Counted from the first letter of the stretch, positions 49,505-62,300 are shown. The stretch is DNA of 64,000 nucleotides from Calliopum simillimum (GCA_951812925.1 OX638369.1:13607329-13671328), one strand, 5' to 3'. The notes: generated by a model not told the origin, from the sequence alone. Made by a program: numbers and translations.

Positions 49505-50019
49505 CACAGATAAAACAATATTGTCAAAAGTGGCAGAAACGTAGTTATTTTAACAACGTTGCGATCCAAATTTTGAGCATGGCTCGTTCGTAGCAGTTTT
49601 AACAACGAACGTTGCTAGATAAGTTTCAAGTACGTTTATGAGTGATTTAACAACGCGCTTTGCTAAATAAAATACAAAGAAATATATATTTTTTTTTATT
49701 ATTTTATTAGTTCAAATTTTTACCTGTCGACAACAATGTAACTGATATTATTTTTTTTTTTAATTTTGAATTTTTGCTTTAAATAAATATATTTTTGGTT
49801 TTGGATTAGGGAGATTTGAACTTGGAACCTGTCGTTATTGTGAGGTTGACTGAAAGTCTAGTTGTTTTAAAATTAGCTACCTACCACGTTCGTGAGTATT
49901 TTAACGACGTTTTGTAGCTAATTTGAATTTTACTACGTTTCGTGGTGCTTTGACCATGTTTTGTTGTACATTTGGATTGAACAACGCTTGGCAACCATGC
50001 TCTTTTTCTTCACTCTGTG
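49505..50019. mobile_element. TA-flanked element with iterated TTTTAACAACG motif and tRNA-like core (515 bp)
   Basis: Weak terminal repeats: TA then CACAGATAAAA on the left, and CTCTGTG then TA on the right (inverse CACAGAGTGAA). Units of about 50-60 bases with TTTTAACAACG lie on both sides, in the same orientation (49548, 49600, 49645; then 49897 and diverged copies at about 49940 and 49980). Between them (about 49800-49865), on the minus strand, CCTCACAATAACGACAGGTT and TTCAAATCTCC resemble the anticodon and T-arm part of a tRNA-Met. No coding capacity. Confidence 0.5.
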
Positions 50020-50825
50020 TATGGTTAAAAGCATATATGCCTGAAAAACCTTCTCTTGAAAGGATCATAACACGAAACGTAAGAGTCTGATTGGAAAAGT
50101 TCAAAGATTTAAGCCCCACTGTTATCAATTTACAAAATTTTGGTATACACGATATGAAATTTTGAAAAAACAAAAAGACTCCCGCATTATATCACATGAA
50201 ACATTTTTAATTTAAAACTTGTCCATATATTTTCAATATGTTAGAAATGGAGTACGACTTTCAATAATACACCATTAGAAAGGTATTTGTGTGTAGATGT
50301 GCACAAAGTTAAAATTATGTTAATATATTGACTTTAAACCAGGTAAAATTTAAAACAAAATTTTCATGACTAACAACAACAAAACACACGGTCACACAGA
50401 GCTGAAAGGATGAAGCGCACAGAGAAAACTAAAAAGCACAGCACTGACTTCATGTTTTTTTGTTTTGCTTAAATTTCTTTTGAATTATACCTGTGATGAA
50501 AAAAGAGCTTTTCTATTTCGCACCAAAAGTACTAAAATTGTCCAAAAAGTATTGTACCAAAATTATTTAATACATTTTTGATCGAATTTTGACCACTGGG
50601 CAATTTTAGTATATAAAATAATGACAAAAGTAATATCATAATGTCAATAAGCCATAAATTTTTGAAGTTTATACTGCAGACAAATAGAAAATTAATAGAC
50701 AATAAGCCAATCATTTGGCAGCCATATATTGTATTTTGCGAGCAACAATTTAAAATGCCGCAAAACGAACACAAATATGCATTAACTCAAGAGGTTGATA
50801 TAATTTTTACACCCTAATACACCTA

Positions 50826-51571
50826 ATTCTGTTTTTACACGGTAGATTGGTTCCAGAAAAAACCGTGTAGAAAAAAACCGTGTAAAAAAAGACATTGATC
50901 TTATACAAAAATAGGTGATTGGTTTCTTATCTAAATGAATACAAAATATTTTTTGGCTTACCTTTTATCTTAAGCATTAAAATAAAATTTAATATAATAT
51001 TAGAAAAACAAATTTGTCTATAAAAAATGTCGTTACCAAGCACGTTCACAAAATATTAACACTTTTCAAATTTGCTTGTAAGCACAATAAGGGAATTCCT
51101 CTAAATTTGTGATATCTGCCGTAAAATTATAATAAGAAGCATTTTCATAGTTTTGAGAAAATCAAAATTTTATTTTTATTTCATCTTTTTTGTATGGAGT
51201 TACTGCCTTTTATGATTTTAATTATGAAAAATATGAAAACAGGGTGTAATGTGTACATTTCTTTATTTGCAATTTGCAAGAGAAGTGGAAAACGCAAATA
51301 ATTGGCGATTGGACTAAAATATAGATAAAAAATTGCTTAATCCGATGGGGAAATAAAGTTTGAAATGCCGTTACTTGGGTTGCGGCCTTATATTTTTTCC
51401 GGCAGATATGAACACATTTCGCAAAAATTAAATCTGACAAATAAAATTTAATCCCAAAAAATTTTGAATCGTGCTTAATGGAATAAAATCGTGTAAAAAT
51501 ATTTTTAAAAAAATATTTTCAAACCGTGTTAAATCAAAACCGTGTAAAAAAAGACCGTGTAAAAACAGAAT
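50826..51571. mobile_element. TA-flanked inverted-repeat element with iterated ACCGTGTAAAAA motif (746 bp)
   Basis: TA (50824-50825) precedes ATTCTGTTTTTACACGGT. The right end is the exact inverse ACCGTGTAAAAACAGAAT, then TA (51572-51573). ACCGTGTA(G/A)AAA recurs next to both ends: about 50862 and 50878 on the left, about 51489, 51524, 51539 and 51554 on the right. No coding capacity. Confidence 0.75.
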
Positions 51572-51573
51572 TA

Positions 51574-52806
51574 AGTGTACATATCTTAAATTTTAACACT
51601 TTCATATCAACTTTCCAAGAAAATAAAACTGAACTTTTTTATTTTTAAATAGTAGCCAATTCAGATTATGACAACACTTTTGTTCAAACTCGGAGTAGCG
51701 ATAAAAGTTCATATTAGGTACAAATGCAGGCAGTATCCCATATAAATTGTATTCATTTTTTATAATTGAAGTGTATTTATTTTGCCAACATCAAACAAAA
51801 TCAATAAAAAACTAAATGATTTATTTTTATTGTCCAATTAAGACAACAAGCATTTACCGCATTAAATGCTAATGGTATTTGTAAGCGAAATTTTAATAAA
51901 TTAATTTTTAACAGTTTTTGCCAATAAACAAAATGAATTCAAGCCAAAAACATACAGGGGTCTTGTTTGTGTGATAAATTGTGCAATATCGTGTACATAT
52001 TGTGTTTGAACTTTTATTATTTCAACATTTTTGCTTACTTCAAATGCATAAATTTGTTTGTAAATCAATTAAGATTAATTTCACAAAAAAACCTGCCTGC
52101 CACTAGATGGCGCTGCTGCTGTCAACACTAACTGTAATTAATCGTATTAAAATAAGTTCATAAATCTTAAATCAAATTTTTAACATTAGACTGTTGTTTG
52201 TAATATCTACTAAGGAATTACAGCAGTTCTAATTAACAGCTGATCAGCTCTGTACGTGTTCGTGGAAAAACTCATTAGAGGATTAGCGATATTTTAGGTT
52301 ACACCTCAAAGAGATTGAAACAGCTCAAATAACATGATAAACGAGATTGTCACGTGTCTGAGTAGTTAAGTAATCATTTCATAATTTATAAAAATGTAGT
52401 AAGTATATATAAACCTCAAATGAGCTTAAATTGTACAATGTACAATAGACCAGGTCGATTTTGTATGAAGCAAAAGAAAATCATCCCGAAACCGACTCAA
52501 AACTTAGAGATACTCTTAAAAACGATATCTGAGGAGTGATTTTCATAAAGTGCATATAACCAAAAAAGAGGCAAAAGTAATGTCATATAATAATATTAAT
52601 TGCCTCTTACTTTGTTATAATATACTTTTTGCGATGTGTTCCAATGATGTGGGATTTTTTATTTTTAATATTTTCCGTTTTCGCCGACCCTATTTGAACT
52701 TTATTTGATTTTTCTCGATCCTTACCATAATTCTCGATACTTTTCTCTTTTCTATAACTCTCGATATTTTTCCATATTTTTAGATATTTTGTGACTTGAC
52801 TGATAT
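51574..52806. other. Non-coding stretch with one dispersed phrase
   Basis: ATCATCCCGAAACCGACTCA (about 52480) with AAAACGATATCTG recurs at about 55507-55555. No gene was seen. Confidence 0.4.
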
Positions 52807-52808
52807 TA

Positions 52809-53137
52809 AAGGCACTTCAGACTATCTGAGTAGTCATATGCGTTTTCTTTTGTTTTTTTGTATGATTTTTTCTCTGACTGTCAAATTTTTATTGATTTTA
52901 ATTTCTATTGTTGCAATTGTTTTAATTTTTTATTTTTCCAACAACATAAAAAAATTTGAAAACTCATACGACTTCTCTTTTCAAATAGATTCAAATCTAA
53001 TGCCAAAATAACTCATATGAGTTTTCTTCTGATAAATCATTTGTGAAAGAAATTTACATTCACAATATCAGGGTTTACCATATTTGACAACTCATAAGAG
53101 TTTCTGTATGACTTCTCAGATAGTCTGAAGCAGCTTT
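52809..53137. mobile_element. TA-flanked inverted-repeat element with iterated ACTCATAYGA motif (329 bp)
   Basis: TA precedes AAGGCACTTCAGACTATCTG. The right end in reverse complement reads AAAGCTGCTTCAGACTATCT and is followed by TA (53138-53139), about 30 bases with few mismatches. AGTCATA, ACTCATACGA and ACTCATATGAGTT / ACTCATAAGAGTT occur inside, in both orientations. No coding capacity. Confidence 0.65.
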
Positions 53138-53139
53138 TA

Positions 53140-55599
53140 TTCTGGTTTTTTTTTTTTTTTTTTTTTTTGACTTTATCATGTAGACTCACATTTTGGGGAA
53201 ATCTTCTCATAGTCAAATGAGTTTCATATCCCAGCTCAATACTTGCGTAGTTTGTCAGTGTATAAAAGCTCATTGAAAGCTTTTATATTTTGCATAAATT
53301 GCAAGTAATTGACGCAGAGAGGATATGTATACGAAAAGCTTTTAAGCACAAAAGCTCAAATGCCCGCAGGCATAGTATTTGGATTTCACAGTTCTAAAAC
53401 GTTTTTGTTTCCAGAAGGAACATCAAAACTGCAATACATAAAGGTACCGTGAATACAAAAATTTGTTGCTTTAAAGACTAAAATTCGATTTTCCATCAAT
53501 CAATGATCAAAATTCAAATACTATTATATACAATATCATATAAATCAGTTACAAATATTTGATTTTCCATAAAAATAATAAATAACAAGACAACTTATAA
53601 AATAAATCGAAACAAAATTGTTAATAGATAAAAGGAAAAAAAACAGCAATAAACTTAATTTAAATATAAGAATTTTAAGGCTAAAGGCAGAAAGGCAACA
53701 ACAACAATAACAGTAACTTGACTAAGTCACTTGTCATTACCTAATCATGGTAAGTCACACACACACAGTGTATTCTTATTAGTACAATGCGCTGGCAACA
53801 CTGTTTCGCTGCTGTTGTTAGGCTTTGAGGCATAAGCCATAAATTGAATTTAAATTTGTCTCCCTCATGCACTTTGCAATGGAGTCTAAATAAATATCGG
53901 TTTTTATGTTCCAATTGTGTATTTCATCCATAAATAAGTAAATCAAAATAAATAACTTAATTTTTGTTTATTTTAATTTATTGCGTGGATATTTTTTTAT
54001 AGTTATTTTTGCCTGTTTTATGTGAAGTTTTCCATATCTCAGTAATATGGAGTTGATTTTGCCAAAATTTACTACCAAAAAGTGAGAGAATCCATATATA
54101 AACTAGACAAAGAACTTTTCGATTTGCAGGAGAAGTTTTACAAAGCATGTTCTCACCTACTTGGTTTACTAAGGTAATTAATCAAAGCGCAAAGCGTTCA
54201 CACTTTGTTGTTTCGTTTTTTCTCTGACAATTACTTTGTTGTCACCCCAATCACAACACTGTTCGGACTTTCTGTTTACAGGTTTGCAAAACTGACAATT
54301 TATTTGGTTAACTAACTTATTTCTCAACTGGTTGTTAACCTGGTTTGTGCGTAACTAAACACAAAATAACTAAATCACCTTAACAAAGCAAATGAAAATA
54401 TGCAATAAGTTGGTTTTAAATAAACCAAAAAGAAAACCAAACAAATGTCGTTTTGGCAATGCTATTAAAGTCATTGCTAACAGGAACTAAAAAATTTTCA
54501 TTGTGCGATATTATGAAAAAGCTCTTTTTGACAAATGTGTGATATGCATATGTCAAAATAAACCAAAATGCTTCAAAATAAAAATTTAAGTTAATAATAA
54601 ATAATACGAAGATATAAATGAAAAAAAGTGCGAACCAAACCAGCTGTCAAGTTGTCAGAAAATAAACCAAGCGAAAAAGTGGGAACGCTGAGCTTTAGGC
54701 TTTAACTTTGTTTATTTGTGTCTGGTTATCGATGGTAGTAGAAACAAAGCAAATTTTGTGATGCTCCACAAGAAAAGAGACCTTAAGCTCAAAACATCCA
54801 AAACTGTTTTCTTGACATTTCCTAAAAATAAATATTATTTGCAATAATATAACAACTCGATTACATGAGTTGTGGCATTTTGAAATCGTAAAATGTAAGA
54901 CCAAATGTATCAAAGAGAAGCTTTATGTTCGGCAGACACCAACCAAATTATATGCAAAATTCTTAGATAACTTGCGAGCTTTAACGTGTAGAAATGACAA
55001 ATTTTCACAGAAATAGCTTATGTACTTTAAAAAGTCTTGAATTCATTGAGGAAGACAATGCCCTTTCTTCTGAAGGGGTAAGGGTTGGATTGTTATTTGT
55101 AATTTGATTATTGACCTAAAATTGATTGCAAAATATTCAGAACATATCTTAGCACTGAATCCCAACCTAATAGCTTACTTCCACCGGAGATTTTTGAAGT
55201 GATTAAACCGTAACTCACTTCATTCATCACGTATTCAAACGCCAAATAAATCTCGAAACAGCCTTAAATCACTTCATATGTCTCCGGTGGAAACAGACTG
55301 TTAACTTAAATCGGATAGAATTTACCATATCTGTTATATTTAGCTCTACTGTAAAATTGTGTCAATGAAAATAAGGTCCCTTTTCTTGTGAAGCTTTACA
55401 TTACATAAAAATCGAAGAAAAGTTTCTGAAATATTCAACATTTCTTTAATCATGTGCCCCCTTAAAAATGAATATGTACCTACATTAGATAGGGTAGATA
55501 TTTAGATTCATCCCGAAACCGACTCAGGAGATAGAAACGATAAAAACGATATCTGCATCTTTTTGTTTTTTCATTCCGAAAGAAAACCAACCACTTTGA
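53140..55599. other. Non-coding stretch with a possible 510-bp inverted-repeat element
   Basis: At 54185-54235, AAAGCGTTCACACTTTG and TCTCTGACAA pair with 54645-54697 (AAAGTGGGAACGCT, TTGTCAGAAAA). The stretch between is rich in AAACCAA / TTGGTTT. An AC run at 53757-53766 and a T-run at 53144-53168 are also present. No gene was seen. Confidence 0.4.
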
Positions 55600-56240
55600 T
55601 TCTACTGATGGTCCATTTTTGCTAAAAAAAAACATAATTTTTGGTCATAACTTTTTTTTGACTAGAAAATAGATTCGCGAGAATACTTAAGAAATAAAGA
55701 TTATATTCTTACAAAAAGTTTGGCGTTTAAAATTTTTTATTTTTTTGTTCTTTTTTTTTGATATTCGGTAACAAAAATCAATTTTTTTACGTTTTTCAAT
55801 AACGAAGTCGGAAAAACGATTTTTTACTCAGAAGCAAGACATCTTAGGAAAAAAGTGAATGCGGCAAAAATGCTTAGAATTGTCCAGGAAATACGTGTGA
55901 ATTTTTTCAAAATTTTTTGAGATATTTTATAATTTTTCAAAACTTGGTCAAAAAAATTAAAATAAAAACAAATTTCAAAAATTCTAAAAAAATTCAAACC
56001 AATTCTTTAAAGGATTCTAAGTAATTTACGTTACACGAAATTTTTTCCTAGATGCTTTGGTTTTAAGAAAACCTAGCATATTACAGACAAAAGTGAGCTT
56101 AACAGCTTTAAAAGCCAAAATTGTTGTTAGTTGTCTTTATTTCTAAAGCACCCTTGGGTATCCATTTTGTGATCAAAAAAAAGTTATGACCAAAAATCAT
56201 GTATTTTTAACCAAAATGGACCTGTCTAATGTACATACAG
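55600..56240. mobile_element. Foldback element just upstream of the exchanger gene
   Basis: The outer arms pair GGTCCATTTTTGCTAAAAA (about 55611) with TTTTTAACCAAAATGGACC (about 56204), then TTTTGGTCATAACTTTTTTT with AAAAAAAGTTATGACCAAAA. The inner arms are the ATCTTAGGAAAAAAGTG block (55849) and its inverse near 56050. The core belongs to the same family as 6925-7577. It ends about 160 bases before the start codon at 56399. Confidence 0.6.
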
Positions 56241-56398
56241 AAGCTTTTCACCTCACTTCTTCTCGACAGTTGACATTTTAATTTCGAAAATTGTGTTAAA
56301 AAAGAAAGTCAAAAATTTTGAATTTCTTAAAACGTAAATTTTTAAAATAAGAAAAATAAATTTTTGTATTAAAGAAAAAATTTTTTTCACAACAAAAA

Positions 56399-59300
56399 AT
56401 GTCAGAAATTGACTTTTCTCAATTACTCGGAAATCAAACGCCACACACGGAGCGACACACCAACTTGGTTACCCCACCTATAAACGTAACAATCGAATCC
56501 AATCCAATCCAAACCAAAGTGTCAATAGATTCAAAATATGTAAATCCTCTCGTTTGTTTTACAGACACCATGTTGGCTGGATCATCATTTCGAGCGCTCG
56601 AAAGAAGATGTCTGCAGACATGTTACAGAAAGCGAGGCATGCAGATCATTAGTCTATTATATCAATTACCTGGGATTTGTCATGTGCTACATGGAACCAG
56701 AAGAAACAATTTTCGGGCAAATTGTCACAGCAGCATCGATATGCTTTATTTGTATGCTCTTCATTATGTCACTCTATTATGTGGCCAATTACTTGTAAGT
56801 GCTTGAATTGCGAAACTCCTTGAAGATCTCCTTGACACACTTCCTTCTCCTCTATTCTTAGTGCAGTACCGAATGCAGTTATGTTAGCTGAATACTTTAA
56901 CTTGAGTGGTCAATATTATGGTACAACAGTAATTACAATTGTGGGCAGTATGCCCAAATTGATAAGCCTGATATTTGTCTGTGAAGTTGGTTCCAATAAT
57001 GTCAGTGTTGTTTTGGCTGTTACATTTGGTAAATTAACCGGAATTTTTGCACTTGGTGTGGCTCTGATTGCATTTCGCAGGCACTTCCGGATAGAACCCA
57101 AATATTTTTTTATTGATTCCGGAATGCTATTGTTTGGATATATATATTTCATCGTGTTGATATATTCAAAGCATGCTCACGATATGTTTTCAAATCCGAC
57201 AGGGACAGGCGATGATGAAAAAATGGGAGATATTTTCTTAGCGCCACATGCGATAGCCATGATTATATTTTACAGCGGTTACATTTTGATAATGTTTTTT
57301 AAAATAGTTAAGCCAGCAGTAAGTAAATGGAAGGACATGCAGGCTTGGGAAAGACGTCTTCGATTTCAGCCTGTACATGAATCAGCTCCACTTAATGTGC
57401 ATTTCAAGCGATTTCTAGCGTCTATTGATCCTTCAGAGCATATGAAAGATATATCACGGTGGGTTTATTATCCGACGGTGAGTCAAATGAATAAGTAATG
57501 TAAATGTTTGGCGATAGGAAATAACGATCGATGACATTACGTTTAAGAAAACAAAATAATGTCTAATGAAATAACTTTTAACCCTTTCGACCCGGCTGGG
57601 ACAATATATCCCAATTTACATGTATATATTGTCCCAGCCGGGTCGAAAGGGTTAAGAAAAAAGGAATAACGCCCAATTATTGAAATAATATGAAATGACG
57701 CTCAAAAACAAGAACGAAATAACGCACAAAATATTTTCATATAAATTTCGGCGATAATCATTTTGGAAATAACACCCAAAATTTGGGCTTTATCTCGTTT
57801 TTTTTTTGGGAGTTATTTCGCTTAAAATAAAAAAAAACCAAATAACGCCCAAAAACCAAAATACGAAATAACGCCAAAATAGTTTTCATACAAGTAAATT
57901 TTGGGCTTATTTCGATAAATGATTAGCGATCAAATTTAAATGAAAATAATTTGGGCGTTATTTAGTTTTTTTTTTTTTTGTTCGTTATTTCATATTTCTC
58001 GGGCGCTATTTGCTTTTTGTTTTGGGCGCTATAACGTCATTTTATTTTTTGGGCATTATTTTTTAACGCCAAATTTGAGCGATAATGGTTTTGGAAATAA
58101 CGCCCAAAAATTTGGGCTTTATTTCGTTTTTTTGGGCGTTATTTCATTTAAAATAAAACAAACGAAATATCGCCTGAAAACTAAAAACGAAATAACTCCC
58201 AAATTATTTTCAGGCTCATAAATTTTGGGCGTTATTTCCAAAATGATAACCACCCAAATTTATATAAAAATAATTTGGGCGTTGTTTCATTTTTTTTTTT
58301 TTTTTTGGGTGTTATTTCGTATCTTTTGGGCGTTATTTTGTTTTTATTTTGGGTTGTTACATCATTTTATTTTTTAGGCGCTATTTGGTTTTTTTTTTTT
58401 TTTTTGGGCGTTATTTCGTTTTATAAAAATCATAATAAATATAATCTTAAATCTTTAAATATCTGCCGGATCTCATTCATGCATATTAAATTAGTAGCTT
58501 CAGAGATATGATGAATTAGATTTTTGGGGGACATGGCACCGCGCACTATTTCAGCCTATGGCCTAGCATTTTCTAATAGTTATACATTGTGCAAATTTCA
58601 TTAAAATCGATTGGATAGTTTCCGATCTCATTTTTATATAGCAGATAGAAGCAAGTCCTCAACTTGTGGGGATGGGGTCGGAAAATCGAACAAAGTGAAG
58701 TGAAACGCGTTCTTTGTAGAGGCAAAGGCGGTTATGGAATTTTAACCACCTTGAGAGGCGTATGATATGGACAACTCCTTATGTTCTTTATGGAATTGGA
58801 TACGCTTTAGTTAATCCTCTGCGAATGTTAAAAGACGAAAATCTGCTCTCAGAGATCTTTTGCTTTTTGCGATGCCTTATGTTTTATATTTCGAACTAAA
58901 GTTGTATGGATGATGACTTAATAGATATTTTGAACTATGATATTAGCCCAGGAAAATAAGACGAAAAAAGAGCTTCTGTGCGAAAAAATTCCCAGTGGAA
59001 ATTTTTCACCGGAATTGTCTTTATTTATGCATGATACACAAACTGTGAAAAGTCCATTGCAAAGTCGTGTGCGCATAAAAAGTTATTCGGGCTCAAAGGT
59101 CGCTAAAATCAGTTTTTTGCAAATATCTCGCTAATGCTAACTTTTACAGAAAAATTTTGGTCTCCACGTTTGTAGCACAGGAAATTTCCTACAAAAGTAC
59201 GTTAAAAGTATTTACGTACGACTTCTAGTTTAGGAGATCACCCAATTTAAAAAGTTGTTAACAGTTATGATATGAAATACTACCTATGAGTTCATATTAA

Positions 59301-62300
59301 AATATCTTACTTTTTAAATTGTAATAACTCTTCAATGAGAAGTTGTACAAACAAAATTAAAATGCCGTTTGAAGGATAATTTAATTTTCTATATACCATA
59401 CAAAATTTTTTTTTCGAACGGCTCATGACCTTAAATATATTCTTGAATAACAGTTAAGGCTTCGAAATTACTCGTTTTTTAAGGATATCTGCGAATTGGT
59501 AAGTACTACGATAAAAAGTAACAGGACAAAATTTGTAGAGAACTACAAGATCTACAAAAAATAAGCGATATGTGTACACTTAGAAGTAACCGTACAAAAC
59601 ATATTCAATAGAAACCGGTTTTTTTGGCATTTTAAGGTCTTTTTTGGAATATCTTCTAAACGGTTACTTCTATGTGTACACATATCGCTTATTTTTTGTA
59701 GATCTTGTAATTCTCTACAAATTTTGTCCTGTTACTTTTTATCGTAGTACTTACCAATTCGCAGATATCCTTAAAAAACGAGTAATTTCGAAGCCTTAAC
59801 TGTTGTTCAAGAATATATTTAAGGTCATGAGCCGTTCGAAAAAAAAATTTTGTACAGTATATAGAAAATTAAATTATCTTTCAAACGGCATTTTAATTTT
59901 GTTTGTACAACTTCTCATTGAAGAGTTATTGCAATTTAAACAGTAAGATATTTTAATATGAACTCATAGGTAGTATTTCATATCATAACTGTTAACAACT
60001 TTTTAAATTGGGTGATCTCCTAAACTAGAAGTCTTACGCAAATATTTTCAAAGTACTTTTGTAGGAAATTTCCTGTGCTACAAAATTAATGACCAAAATT
60101 TTTCTGTAAAAGTTAGCATTAGCGAGATATTTGCAAAAAACTGATTTTAGCAACCTTTGAGCCCGAATAACTTTTTATGCGCACACGACTTTGCAATGGA
60201 CTTTTCACAGTTTGTGTATCATGCATAAATAAAGACAATTCCGGTGAAAAATTTCCACTGGGAATTTTTTCGCAGAAAATGTCTTATTTTCCTGGGCTAT
60301 ATATAATTTTTGGAATTTTTTTTTCTTTTTTTCTTTTTAGATTCCAATTTGGTGTTTTATGCGTATGGCACTTCCCGTTGTGGATCTGAAAAAACCATTA
60401 CATGACTGGTGCAAGCCACTTAAAATAATTAACATTTTATTTTCACCAGTTTTACTATTGGACTTTTCTTTGCCATATGCCGGATCCTTTGTACTTTTAT
60501 TTTCAATAGTTCTCGCTGTAATTTTAACGTTTTCCACAGAGTTGAACAAGCCGCCAGTGTTTAATTGGGTAAGAGAATGAGAATGTTGTCGGTGGGTCAT
60601 TAAATTACTTAATTTCTGGTATTATTTCTTTTACAGATATTTGCCTTACATGGTTTAATATTTTCTTTTGTGCTTTACAACGTCATCAGCTGGGAATTTC
60701 AAAGTTTAATTTTTCAGATAACTGAATACTTTTTCGATTGGACAGAGGATATAATTGCACTGTTATGTTTGTCACTATTCTTTATAGCATCTGGTAAGGA
60801 TATATGTACATAATATGTTCTTTTTGAGCGAGTTATATTTGCTGAAGTTGTTTAACTCAAAACTGAAATTGTGTTTATATTTTTTTTTTTTTTTGTTTGG
60901 AAATGGAAAAAAAAAACATTTTCCGATGAACTGCAAAAAATAAGTATGGCAATCTAACTTACAGATTTGAAATAACACCAAAAATTTTTTGGAAAGTTAA
61001 AAATGAATTAGAAAATAAATTTTTTTGGTTTTATTTGCAAAACAAAATGGGGATAACGACAGAATTTCGTATGGAATTTTTTATGGGCTTATTTCCAAAA
61101 GTTTTTTTTTTGCGTCACTTCCTATGGGATTATTTCCAAAATTGTGGCATTGTTTCCTATTTAATATTTTGTTTTGTCTACAAAAATATAAATGCCAGAA
61201 AATTTCTGACTTTTTTTCCAAAAGATTTTCTGTCGTTATTTCCTTTTTATTAACTACATAACTTTTGGAAACGAAGCCACAATTTTTCTAAAAAACACCA
61301 GAAAAGTTTTTATCTTTATTTCCAAGCCAAAATGAAAATAACTCTAGAATTTTGTATGGAGAGTTTTCTGGCATTAATTCCAAAAAAATGTCAGGCGCTA
61401 TTTCCCTTCCGCTTTTTTTCCTTAAAGATATCTCAAATCGTGGGATGATTCCGACAGTTCGCTTAATCGGTGTCAGTGGATTGTCAAATAATAATTTCAG
61501 TTTTGGGTTGCCTAATTTCAGCTACCCCCCATTCAAAGTTAGTTTAATAAAAACCATCATCATACATTTTTTATATATACAGAATTAATACTCGTTTATA
61601 AATTTATGAGAAATGGAAATTATGACATAGCATATGGTTTGACAATAGGTCTAACAATTATGACGCTGTTCACAGCATTACCGATGATAGTTTTTAATTA
61701 TTGTGTACCAGAAGGTTTCAGAGTAAGTATTCATTGTTAAAATGTATGCAAATCAAGGGCGTATTTATAGAGGGTTGCTCCGTGAGCTTATTTTGAGAGA
61801 AAACCAAGAGGATCTGGTCCAAAAATCAGGAGCATACTTAGTATTAAAATCAATGCTCATGCAAGTAAAAATATTTCGAAAATTTTCAGTTTTCGATTTT
61901 TGTTTAATTCAAAACATTTTTAATTAAATGCGTACATATCCGTATCTGAACCAACGGTATAAAGAAAACGTAATGTAATTAACTGTCGTCAATCAACATT
62001 GTTCTCGGATTTTTTTGAACCAACATTGATTTTTCAAAGTCGTATTAGAACTGAGCATTTAAACCTGGAGTTTAAATTTCTCCTCTGTCCAAATTTCCTT
62101 TTCGAAAATGTGCTCAACTTCGATTAGCCAAGAAAACAGAGAATAAGCTCCATAATATAAGCAAATTTTTTAAACGGATCGTTTTTTCTAACCATGTGAT
62201 GGAATACTTCGACCCAACGTCCTCCTTTTGGCACATTTTTGTCCTATCACTCTGCCAGTTTTGAATCTCTGCAATAATTTTTTATCTAAACGGTTGCATT

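Larger units (their letters stand above)
57478..60340 (+). other. Intron 3 of the exchanger gene
   Basis: Donor GTGAGT at 57478 after CCG ACG; acceptor TTCTTTTTAG ending at 60340. It contains a 70-bp TTAA hairpin, the AAATAACGCCC array and a 1.35-kb foldback whose right end is 43 bases before the acceptor. A GGCACCGCGCACTATTTCAG phrase and a TTTCATTAAAATCGATTGG phrase near 58535-58615 look like another dispersed repeat. No extra exon was seen. Confidence 0.8.

Noticed and set aside
56486..56806. Direct read-through of the first exchanger frame to 56806
   Set aside because: The frame loses family similarity after 56485. Splicing GTAACA to TTACAG (56486-56564) enters the frame with the conserved cysteines and membrane segment.
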